Below are positions 27,612 to 35,904 of a stretch of 64,000 nt of DNA, piece after piece. The first letter of the stretch is position 1; each line of letters begins with the position of its first letter. Made by a program: the position numbers and the translations under genes. Source of the stretch: Stenotrophomonas tumulicola (GTDB taxonomy: Bacteria; Pseudomonadota; Gammaproteobacteria; Xanthomonadales; Xanthomonadaceae); the NCBI RefSeq assembly GCF_014117215.1, contig NZ_JACGXS010000004.1:124001-188000 (forward strand), read 5' to 3'. The notes below the pieces were generated by a model that saw only the letters and a list, made by a program, of their open reading frames with translations, did not search any database and was not told the origin of the DNA.

Positions 27612-28518
27612 CGTCATCATCATCGGAGGCAGCTTCGCCGGGCTGTCCGCCGCGCTCATCCTCGCGCGTGCGCGCCGCCAGGTGCTGGTCATCGATGCCG
27701 GCCAACCGCGCAATCGTGCATCCAGCCATTCGCACGGCGTACTCGGGTTGGACGGCATCGCCGGCAGCGAGCTGCTGAAGACCGCTCGCCAGCAGTTGCT
27801 GGCATATCCCGGCGTGCATTGGATCAACGGCGAGGCGGTGCAGGCACAGGCCGGGCCGAAGGGCGTGCAGGTGCGCACGGATGACGGCCAGGTGCATGCC
27901 GCACGCAAGCTGCTGTTGGCCACGGGCATCCTCGACACCCTGCCCGGTATCCCCGGATTGGTTGAACGCTGGGGCCGTACGGTGCTGCATTGCCCCTACT
28001 GCCATGGCTATGAAGTGGGCGGTGGGGCGATTGGTGTGCTGGGGGGGCCGGCGTGGTCGGCAGCGAAGGCCGCCCTGCTGGCGGACTGGGGAAGCATCAC
28101 TTTCTTCAGCCAGGGCATGGACATCAGCGATGAAGACCTCGCCCGGCTGCAACAACGCAAGGTGCAGGTCGACGCCGTGCCGGTGGTCGCCGTTGAAGGT
28201 GAGCAGCCGCAGTGGCTGGAAGTGGTGCTGGAAGATGGCCGCCGCAGTGCGCAACGTGCGCTGTTCGTGCCTGCCCTGCAGGCGATGGCCACGCCGCTGG
28301 TCCGGGAACTGGGCTGCGCCCTGGTGGAAAGCCCGTTGGGCATGCTGGTAGACGTGGATGCGGCCAGGCAGACCAGCGTTCCTGGCATCTACGCTGCTGG
28401 CGATGCGACGGTGGTCGGCAACATCACGCTGGCCAGCGCCGAAGGCGTGCGCGCGGGCATTGGCATGCACCAGGCGCTGGTTGCGGAGGACAGCCAGGGG
28501 GCGGTCCGCATGGGCTGA
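27601..28518 (+). CDS. Thioredoxin reductase-like FAD/NAD(P)-dependent oxidoreductase
   Basis: A 305-residue flavoprotein with an FAD-binding GGSFAG motif at 9-14, a second nucleotide-binding region, a redox pair Cys131-Pro-Tyr-Cys134 (CPYC), and the C-terminal FAD motif GIYAAGDAT. The usual GxGxxA of the NADPH domain is replaced by LGGPAWSA. Length and CPYC resemble small TrxB-like proteins that often accompany Rrf2 regulators. The physiological partner is unknown. It is translationally coupled to the regulator. Confidence 0.83.
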   Translation: MQADVIIIGGSFAGLSAALILARARRQVLVIDAGQPRNRASSHSHGVLGLDGIAGSELLKTARQQLLAYPGVHWINGEAVQAQAGPKGVQVRTDDGQVHAARKLLLATGILDTLPGIPGLVERWGRTVLHCPYCHGYEVGGGAIGVLGGPAWSAAKAALLADWGSITFFSQGMDISDEDLARLQQRKVQVDAVPVVAVEGEQPQWLEVVLEDGRRSAQRALFVPALQAMATPLVRELGCALVESPLGMLVDVDAARQTSVPGIYAAGDATVVGNITLASAEGVRAGIGMHQALVAEDSQGAVRMG

Positions 28519-28546
28519 CCTGCGCGATATCCGGTAGTGGCCGAGC

Positions 28547-28561
28547 GGTGACACCGTCACC
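28547..28561. promoter_or_regulatory. Short perfect dyad downstream of the flavoprotein gene
   Basis: GGTGAC-ACC-GTCACC has 6-bp perfect arms. It lies 28 bp past the flavoprotein stop and 65 bp upstream of a sigma-54-like element. It could be a weak terminator stem or an activator site; there is no U-run. Confidence 0.3.
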
Positions 28562-28625
28562 ATGCGCGAGCTCCCGTTCCTGATGGTGGCAGTCCCATTT
28601 TCCTGTCCCGAACCGCCTCCTCCTG

Positions 28626-28641
28626 TGGCACGCCCGCTGCC
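28626..28641 (+). promoter_or_regulatory. Sigma-54-like -24/-12 element upstream of the orphan gene
   Basis: TGGCACG-N4-CTGCC has the GG-N10-GC spacing of RpoN promoters and would start transcription near 28652, about 29 bp before the ATG at 28681. Matches of this quality can occur by chance in GC-rich DNA, so confidence is modest. Confidence 0.35.
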
Positions 28642-28680
28642 CCGGACATCCTCCGCCAGCTTCGTCGGGCCGCATCGCCG

Positions 28681-31413
28681 ATGCTGCCCGGTGCGGTCAC
28701 GGCAATCGTCAACCGCGAGGCTGCCCTGCCCGTTCCAGGCCCGCATGCCATGGGCAGTGAAGCACGGGCGGTCCTGGATGGCATGGGCAGGGAGGCCATC
28801 GACTGGGGGACATCCCTCGGTTTCGCGCGCGCGGTGAGCCATGCCGACCGGCTGGTCCCTGGCGTGGCCCTTCCTTATGTCGCCTGGCAATTGTTCTCCT
28901 CGTTGTCGGAGGCCTCCCGCGGCAATATCACCCGTGCGATGCAGCGCCTGCCATTCACGGCGCTGGCCCCCGCCATGTTGCTGGATCATCTGGGACGCTG
29001 CCTGGGAAGCCTCTTGCCTGCGGACATGCGCCACCCACTGCACTACCAGGATGTCGTGATCGGCGTTGCACTGTGCGCGTTGCTGCACGCATTGACGCGA
29101 CAGCGGGTACCGGCGACGCCGCAGACCACGGGCGGGCGCCTGCTGTTGCAACTGCTCAGCCAGCTGCGTAGCGGTCTGAACCTGCTCGATGGAATGCAGG
29201 GCATCGTGAACCGCGATGTATCGCGCCGGCAACGGGTCGCCCGGGCGCTCCCTGCGCCGCGAGGCTGCCACGCGAGCCCAGCGCATGATAATGCGCCGTC
29301 GATCCCCCCCACGCGCAACGCCACCCGACCAATCACTGCCATGCAGGTGTTGTCGCAGGCATTCCCGGTCACCGCAGGTCGATTGCATGCGGCCGCAGCC
29401 AGTGAAGCCGCCGAACCCATGGCGCCGCTTTCCAGTGCCTGGCCGCTTCCCAGTGCCGAAGCGCAGAAAGCGCGCCCACCCAAGCCGCCGCGGCTGCGCC
29501 CCAAGCCACCCGCCGGGTCCTTCCGGCCAAGCAAGCAACGGCGGAAATTCCAGGTGCGGCGAGATCCGGCGCGCGGCGATCGCCCGGCTGTCCGCAGGGA
29601 TTCGATGGATGCCGCGGGGCCCCAGCGCCCATCGACCCTGGACGTGCCCGCGATACGCGTGGGTGCACCGGCGCGTATCGCGGCGGAACACAAGGAATCG
29701 ATGATGTCCCCAAGCGGAAACCCGGGCAAGGACCGGAAACCGAAACTACCTCCGCGTACCAACAATGGCCGCAATGCGGGCGGCCGGCCCAGGGACGCCG
29801 ATGCGTCCGGAGGGGGACTCGACGGCGATGCAGCGTCGGGCAATGGCACCGGCGCGGCAGAGCTCCCACTGGAACGGATACCACAGCAGGAAGGCGATGC
29901 GACCGACCGGCCCGAGCACGGCCCCGGTGCTGGAAGCACGGTAGCGCCTGGAAGCGATGGAGACGTGCAGGGCATTCCCTCCTGCCTGCGTTTCCATCAC
30001 ACCAGCGAAGCGTGGCGGCAGGTACTCAAGTCCCGGTTCGAACCGGCCCACCTGCGGTTCTGCGTGCATGAAAAGGCGGTGCCGTTGTTCAGGCAGGTTC
30101 TCCGGTTGAACTCCCTTGACGAGGACCAGCGGCGCTGGATCGTTACCACGGCCGTGCGCGAGCACTTGCCGCCAGCGCCGGGGCAGCAGATCCGCAAATA
30201 CAGCGGACTGGGCCAGATCCTGCGCCACCAGGCGCGTGGGCCGACAGCCCTCGGGAGCGACGAAGTCTATGCCGTGTCCACCATCTCCGTGCTTCCGGAG
30301 CGCAAGTTGCGTGCCCACCATGTCGAGGGCATGCGCATCCTGCCGCAGAACAGTTTCAAGCTGATACGGCATGCCCCGCCGGGAAGCGCGCCACGGATGT
30401 TGATCGCCTACTTCATCAACCGTCCCACTGGTGCTGAAACCGGGGTAAAGGCCGGGCTGCTCGAAGTGGCGATGGGCGACCACAACTTCACCCTGGTAGA
30501 CCCGGACCTGGGCACCCAGTTCTCGAGCGACACCCTGGACGATCTGGTCGCCGGCATCGAGAAGATTTCGGGATGCCGCTACCGACCGGACGCTGATGCG
30601 ATTCCATGGGTGAACAGGCCGCTACGGGGCCACTTGCCTGTCATCGACGGGCTCCACCTGTTCGTCAGGGAAGAGGCGCTGTCGGGCAGCATCGCGCCGT
30701 ACGAGCGGCTGCCATACAACACCGACCTGAACTTCTTTGCGCCCGTCCCGTTCCAGTTCCTCGATGGTCTTGTCAGCGGCATGCTGTTCCGCAATTCCTT
30801 CACCATCATCGGCGGCAGCGTGGTATTCGTCGATGACCTGGGCCAGCTGGGCACGCTGCAGTTCTCGTCGGGTGGTCCGGAGGACCGTTGCTACACGCTG
30901 GAGCGCCACGGCGGATTCGAACGCCAGTTCATCCGCGAGCACGGGCTGCAGGAGGGCGAGACCTATGGCATGGAGGAGGTCGCAGAGATCCTCGAAAACT
31001 ACGATCTGATCGGATTGTCGCCGGAGGATATCCCGCCGCCGGCACCCAAGCCCCGGCTGGATGGTTTCCACGTCGCGCTGCGCGCGGTCGCCATCAACGA
31101 ATCGGTGGCAGTGGACACGGCCGGCAATGGCCACTTGCTGCCGCCGCCGGAAATGGATTCCCGGGCCCTGCCGCGGTCGACCTTCCGCTTCGACGACAAC
31201 GAGGTCCTGTACGTCGATCACGATGGCAAGCAGGGGGTATTGAAGTTCATCAGCAACGGCAGCCACGGCCGGCATTTCATGCTGGCCGGAGACAATGGCG
31301 ACCATGCGCTGCGCTTCGCCCGGACCAACGGCATCGACGCAGGCAGCGTCCTTGTGCAGGACGAGATCATCTGGGCACTGGTCGGCAACGGTTTCGTCCA
31401 GATCCCGAAGTGA
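28681..31413 (+). CDS. Uncharacterised 910-residue protein with a C-terminal tandem duplication
   Basis: I do not recognise this protein. Residues 30-190 are helical with some hydrophobic stretches but no clear signal peptide. Residues 190-430 are low-complexity, rich in Pro, Ala, Arg and Gly (for example ARPPKPPRLRPKPP). From 431 on it looks globular. Two related units, about 653-779 and 792-910, each open with DG(L/F)H, contain a strand like VVFVDDLGQLGTLQF or VLYVDHDGKQGVLKF, and end in similar helices. The disordered basic linker and modular C-terminus resemble secreted effectors, but that is inference. Codons are GC3-rich in the first 190 residues and weaker through the linker. An ATG at 29701/29704 has a good AAGGA site (29692-29696), so a 570-residue product is possible; no such site precedes 28681. 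Confidence 0.6.
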   Translation: MLPGAVTAIVNREAALPVPGPHAMGSEARAVLDGMGREAIDWGTSLGFARAVSHADRLVPGVALPYVAWQLFSSLSEASRGNITRAMQRLPFTALAPAMLLDHLGRCLGSLLPADMRHPLHYQDVVIGVALCALLHALTRQRVPATPQTTGGRLLLQLLSQLRSGLNLLDGMQGIVNRDVSRRQRVARALPAPRGCHASPAHDNAPSIPPTRNATRPITAMQVLSQAFPVTAGRLHAAAASEAAEPMAPLSSAWPLPSAEAQKARPPKPPRLRPKPPAGSFRPSKQRRKFQVRRDPARGDRPAVRRDSMDAAGPQRPSTLDVPAIRVGAPARIAAEHKESMMSPSGNPGKDRKPKLPPRTNNGRNAGGRPRDADASGGGLDGDAASGNGTGAAELPLERIPQQEGDATDRPEHGPGAGSTVAPGSDGDVQGIPSCLRFHHTSEAWRQVLKSRFEPAHLRFCVHEKAVPLFRQVLRLNSLDEDQRRWIVTTAVREHLPPAPGQQIRKYSGLGQILRHQARGPTALGSDEVYAVSTISVLPERKLRAHHVEGMRILPQNSFKLIRHAPPGSAPRMLIAYFINRPTGAETGVKAGLLEVAMGDHNFTLVDPDLGTQFSSDTLDDLVAGIEKISGCRYRPDADAIPWVNRPLRGHLPVIDGLHLFVREEALSGSIAPYERLPYNTDLNFFAPVPFQFLDGLVSGMLFRNSFTIIGGSVVFVDDLGQLGTLQFSSGGPEDRCYTLERHGGFERQFIREHGLQEGETYGMEEVAEILENYDLIGLSPEDIPPPAPKPRLDGFHVALRAVAINESVAVDTAGNGHLLPPPEMDSRALPRSTFRFDDNEVLYVDHDGKQGVLKFISNGSHGRHFMLAGDNGDHALRFARTNGIDAGSVLVQDEIIWALVGNGFVQIPK

Positions 31414-31430
31414 AACACTCCCGGTTCCAG

Positions 31431-32402
<972 letters not shown>

Positions 32403-32469
32403 GGGAGGCATCTCCTTGGGGAACGAAGACACCAGCATAATTGCCATGCCATTGCCGCGCTGCGTTGAT

Positions 32470-32488
32470 GGACACAAAACTGTGTTCC
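32470..32488. promoter_or_regulatory. Imperfect dyad between divergent reductase and methyltransferase-like genes
   Basis: GGACACA-AAAC-TGTGTTCC forms an inverted repeat in the 174-bp gap between two divergent genes. Its position suggests an operator, but no regulator gene is next to it. Confidence 0.35.
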
Positions 32489-32576
32489 GGCACATGGAAA
32501 CCCGCTAACGTTTTGTGAACACCTGGAGCGTGCCGGCTGCTAGGCTCGCGACATCCTCGAACGTGGAACCCTGCCG

Positions 32577-33437
32577 ATGAAACCTGTCCTGCTGCAACGT
32601 GCCTGTCATGTGGTGCTGGCGTCGCTGCTGGTCGCCGCGCCGCCGCTTGCCCTGGCTGCCGGTCCGGCAACGCCCGCTACGGCGGTGTCGCCGGCGTTGC
32701 AGGCCGCGGTCGCATCCAGCCACCGCGATCCAGCCAACGTGAAGCGCGATGGTTTCCGCCATCCCGCGCAGACACTGGCCTTCTTCGGGCTGGAGCCTGG
32801 GCAGACCGTGGTGGAGATCACCCCGGGCAACGGTTGGTATTCGGAGATCCTCGCACCGCTTCTGCGCTCCGAGGGGCAGTATGTCGCCGCCGTCGTGGAC
32901 CCGGAGGCAGTACCCGAAGGGCGCGGCCGCGATTTCCAGCAGCGCAGCCGTGACGGGCTGGAAAAGAAGTTCGCGGCGGCGCCGGCACAGTTCGATAAAA
33001 GTGAAATAGTGGCGTACGACCCGGCCAGGCCCGTGTTCGGCACGGCGGGTTCGGCCGACGTGGTGCTTACCTTCCGCAATGTGCACAACTGGCGCAAGGC
33101 CGGCCAGGCGCAGGGTATGTTCAAGGGCTTCCATGACGTCCTCAAGCCCGGCGGCGTATTGGGCGTGGTGGAACATCGCGCCAGGGCCGACGTGGCCGAC
33201 GATGACGACACGGGCTACGTTGGCCAGCAGCAGGTGATCGCGATGGCTGAAGCGGCGGGTTTCACCCTGGCCGGCAGCAGCGAGGTCAACGCCAATCCGC
33301 GCGACGGCAAGGATCATCCGAACGGCGTCTGGACCCTGCCACCGTCCAACAACCACGACCCTGCAGATGCGGCGAAGTACCAGGCCATCGGCGAAAGCGA
33401 CCGGATGACGTTGCGCTTCATCAAGCCGAAGGATTGA
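32577..33437 (+). CDS. Exported class I methyltransferase-like protein (COG4798 type)
   Basis: A 286-residue protein with a clear Sec signal peptide (MKPVLLQRACHV, hydrophobic core, cleavage near LALAAGPA), followed by a Rossmann methyltransferase-like domain. VVEITPGNGWYSE is the SAM-binding motif I, DVVLTFRNVHNW is motif IV-like, and LKPGGVLGVVEHR is a post-core strand. SAM is not known to be free in the periplasm, so whether it is a true methyltransferase is open. The last 17 bp overlap the end of the convergent gene on the - strand. Confidence 0.8.
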   Translation: MKPVLLQRACHVVLASLLVAAPPLALAAGPATPATAVSPALQAAVASSHRDPANVKRDGFRHPAQTLAFFGLEPGQTVVEITPGNGWYSEILAPLLRSEGQYVAAVVDPEAVPEGRGRDFQQRSRDGLEKKFAAAPAQFDKSEIVAYDPARPVFGTAGSADVVLTFRNVHNWRKAGQAQGMFKGFHDVLKPGGVLGVVEHRARADVADDDDTGYVGQQQVIAMAEAAGFTLAGSSEVNANPRDGKDHPNGVWTLPPSNNHDPADAAKYQAIGESDRMTLRFIKPKD

Positions 33438-34386
33438 TGGATTCGCCAAGCAGCCAGGACAGGGCGTCGCGGGCGTACGGGGTGTGTTCGTGGTTGATTC
33501 CATGGCACAACGCCAGGGCCGTTGCGTAATGCGTGGCGGCGGCGTCCTGATGCCGATGGAGACCGAGCTGTGACACGATGGCCGCGCCGACGCAGCGGGC
33601 GTCGTCGGGGTGGCCGCTGGCAATGACGGCGTTGCGCAGCGCGGCCGGACAGTCTGGTGTCCGCGTCTGCGCCACCGCCCAGGCGCCGAAGCTGGCCATG
33701 CGCTCGTCCGGCGCACAGGGAGCGTGCGACAGCCAATGCAGCACGCGTGCCACCAGGTGCCGTGCGTCCTGTTGCAACTGACATGCGTAGGCATCGGACA
33801 GGCGCTGGAAGCGTTGGATCAGATCCGCCTCGACGCGTTCGATCCGGTTCACCAGCGGTGCAATGAATTCGGCAAGCGGACGCATTGTTTCGCTGGGTGT
33901 CCCTCTGGCGATGTCATGCAGGATGGACACGTAGCCGGTGGCCGCCATGTCGAGCAGTTCAGGTGCATTGCCCATGCGCGATGAAGACAGGGAATGCAGC
34001 AGCGCGATACCTGCTTCGAGTGCGCCGGTCCCGGGGCTCAATCGAAGCGGCAGCAGGGTGGCGTTGTCCAAGGTCCAGCGGCCTGCCTCGATCAGCCGTA
34101 TTGTCGCGCCGGGGAAACGCTCGTCCACCGGTCTCACCAGATCGGGCATGTCCGCGCTGCGGCGGGCAAGAAAGGCCCGGTCGCGTTCGATTGCCGATGC
34201 CATCGCGACGAAGGAGGGGAGTCCTGGCGCGGCCGGATCCGTGGCAGGCGCTGCAACGACCGGCGCATTCGATACCGTGACAGGCGGGGCCAGCGTTGGG
34301 TTTGTATCGCCGGCCGGGCGGAGCCCCTGGCCGGGCACGGCGTCCCGCGGCCACGCGGGCGATGTTGGCGGAAATCCAGCATGCAT
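33421..34386 (-). CDS. Uncharacterised 321-residue protein with a Pro/Ala-rich N-terminus
   Basis: I do not recognise this gene. The first 65 residues are Pro/Ala/Thr-rich and probably disordered (PPTSPAWPRDAVPGQG, APVVAAPATDPAAPG). The rest is predicted mostly helical, with several Cys and His and regular helix pairs, somewhat like a TPR-type array, but no clear consensus. There is no signal peptide or membrane segment. ATG at 34386 is chosen because residues encoded further upstream are low-complexity and overlap the region before rluE. A soluble effector or scaffold role is speculation. It ends inside the 3' end of the methyltransferase-like gene. Confidence 0.5.
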   Translation of the reverse strand: MHAGFPPTSPAWPRDAVPGQGLRPAGDTNPTLAPPVTVSNAPVVAAPATDPAAPGLPSFVAMASAIERDRAFLARRSADMPDLVRPVDERFPGATIRLIEAGRWTLDNATLLPLRLSPGTGALEAGIALLHSLSSSRMGNAPELLDMAATGYVSILHDIARGTPSETMRPLAEFIAPLVNRIERVEADLIQRFQRLSDAYACQLQQDARHLVARVLHWLSHAPCAPDERMASFGAWAVAQTRTPDCPAALRNAVIASGHPDDARCVGAAIVSQLGLHRHQDAAATHYATALALCHGINHEHTPYARDALSWLLGESINPSA

Positions 34387-34582
34387 GTCGTGGCTCACGG
34401 GTGGATGTGGCCGGGCTGCAGGCAACGTACAGCGGGCGTGGCCACGGAACACGCTGTGACGGATCGGGAGTGATGCGTCAGACTTGGAGGCGTCCTTCAG
34501 CCGAGCGTGCCTGCCTTGTCGCGATGGAGGCAATGTGCGTTCGCGACACGACGTCCCAGCTGCCCGAAAAACACCAGACCCC

Positions 34583-35122
34583 ATGGCCCTCATCCTCTTC
34601 AACAAGCCTTTCAACGTCCTGTGCCAGTTCACCGACCGCAGCGTGCCGCCGCGGCCCACGCTGGCCGGCTATGGGTTGCCCAGGGATGTTTATGCCGCTG
34701 GGCGGTTGGATCACGACAGCGAAGGCCTGCTGCTGCTCACCGATGACGGTGGCCTGGCGCACCGGTTGACCGACCCACGACATAAAGCAGACAAGACCTA
34801 CTGGGTCCAGGTGGAAGGCGAGCCACGCGAAGAGCAGATGGAGCGACTGCGCCGCGGCGTGGTGCTCAACGATGGCCCGACCTTGCCTGCCAGGGTGGAA
34901 CGCATGGACGCGCCGGCTTTATGGCCGCGCGACCCGCCTGTCCGCTTCCGCAAGACCGTGCCCGATGCCTGGCTTGCCGTGACCTTGCGCGAAGGACGAA
35001 ATCGCCAGGTCCGGCGCATGACGGCGGCGGTGGGTTTGCCTACCTTGCGGCTGGTACGTGCGTCCATCGGGTCGTATCGCCTGGACGAACTGCAGCCGGG
35101 CCAATGGCGGCAGGTGGATTGA
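34583..35122 (+). CDS. rluE: 23S rRNA pseudouridine synthase RluE-like
   Basis: A 179-residue RsuA-family pseudouridine synthase without an S4 domain, as in RluE. LILFNKPFNVLCQF opens the fold, the catalytic Asp is in AAGRLDHDSEGLLLLT, and REGRNRQVRRM is the conserved RNA-binding motif. E. coli RluE converts U2457 of 23S rRNA; the same target is likely. Start 34583 matches the family N-terminus. An 11-bp stem at 35297-35328 downstream may end its transcript. Confidence 0.9.
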   Translation: MALILFNKPFNVLCQFTDRSVPPRPTLAGYGLPRDVYAAGRLDHDSEGLLLLTDDGGLAHRLTDPRHKADKTYWVQVEGEPREEQMERLRRGVVLNDGPTLPARVERMDAPALWPRDPPVRFRKTVPDAWLAVTLREGRNRQVRRMTAAVGLPTLRLVRASIGSYRLDELQPGQWRQVD

Positions 35123-35296
35123 TCGCAGGGAAAGCCCGCACAGCATTTGCATGGCCTCTGAATGGCTGCGCTGATGTGGTGGGTGCAGGGGCATCAAGCA
35201 TCGTGGTCGACATCCAGAAGGGGGTGATCCTGACTGTGCCGGTGCCGTATGTTTGCGGCCAGCGTCAATTCCGTCATGTAGCAATGGCCTGAAACG

Positions 35297-35328
35297 ACGA
35301 AGGACGCAGCCTGGGCCGCGTCCTTCGT
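35297..35328. terminator. Hairpin terminator between rluE and the convergent small membrane protein gene
   Basis: ACGAAGGACGC (35297-35307) pairs perfectly with GCGTCCTTCGT (35318-35328) around a 10-base loop. There is only a weak U-run (ATATT), but the position between convergent genes and the 11-bp stem favour a terminator. Confidence 0.6.
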
Positions 35329-35365
35329 ATATTGCATGACAGACGGCGCAGGCCGCCATCCGCCG

Positions 35366-35767
35366 TCAGGTATCGCTGCCGATATCGCTGCTTTCGTCCA
35401 CTACGGTATCGGCGCGGCGGTCGCGGGCGGTGACCCGCTGCGCCTGCCCGTCGACCACCTGGCCGTTGGCGAGCTTCTTCTTCTGTTGCTTGCGGTACAG
35501 CGCATAACCCAGCAGGCCGACACCGACGGCGGCAGCGGCAATCGTCACCGCCGGGTTGCGTCGGGCCAGCTTGGTCGCCGCCTTGCCGCCGGTCCTGACC
35601 GCGCCGATCGCGGCGCCGGTCTTGATCCAGTCGGTGGCGGTGGGCCCCAGGTGGCGCAGGCTGCCGCCGATGTTGCCGCCAGCCTGCTTGATGCCATCGC
35701 CCGCGCTGTGGGCCAGGTCCAGCGCACGCTCCAGCGCGCGGTCGGTGATCACGGTGAGTCTGCTCAT
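35366..35767 (-). CDS. Small membrane protein of unknown function (133 residues)
   Basis: Residues 1-60 are amphipathic and Gly-rich, as in phasin- or DUF883-like proteins. A hydrophobic helix at about 72-90 (VTIAAAAVGVGLLGYAL) is followed by a basic patch (YRKQQKKKL) and an acidic tail. It should be a single-pass inner membrane protein. I know no function for it. It is a single gene between rluE and hrpB. Confidence 0.6.
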   Translation of the reverse strand: MSRLTVITDRALERALDLAHSAGDGIKQAGGNIGGSLRHLGPTATDWIKTGAAIGAVRTGGKAATKLARRNPAVTIAAAAVGVGLLGYALYRKQQKKKLANGQVVDGQAQRVTARDRRADTVVDESSDIGSDT

Positions 35768-35904
35768 GTGGGGGGGTCCTTAGCCTCGGGTCGAAGCGCA
35801 GTGTCGCGCGGATGCTGTAAACGGTATGTCAGGCAGGGTGATGCGTGGCGTGACTCTGGAGCGGCCGTTCAGGATCGGGCGCGAAAACGCCGACGTTACT
35901 CCCC

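Noticed and set aside
28519-28680. PIP-box (TTCGB-N15-TTCGB) of HrpX-regulated effectors before the orphan gene
   Set aside because: Only one TTCG half-site is present near 28661, without a partner at the right spacing.
27532-29691. Long - strand open frame opposite the flavoprotein and the first part of the orphan gene
   Set aside because: It crosses a well-supported gene on the other strand and has shadow-like Arg/Gln/His composition. Codon bias at 28681-29260 favours the + strand frame.
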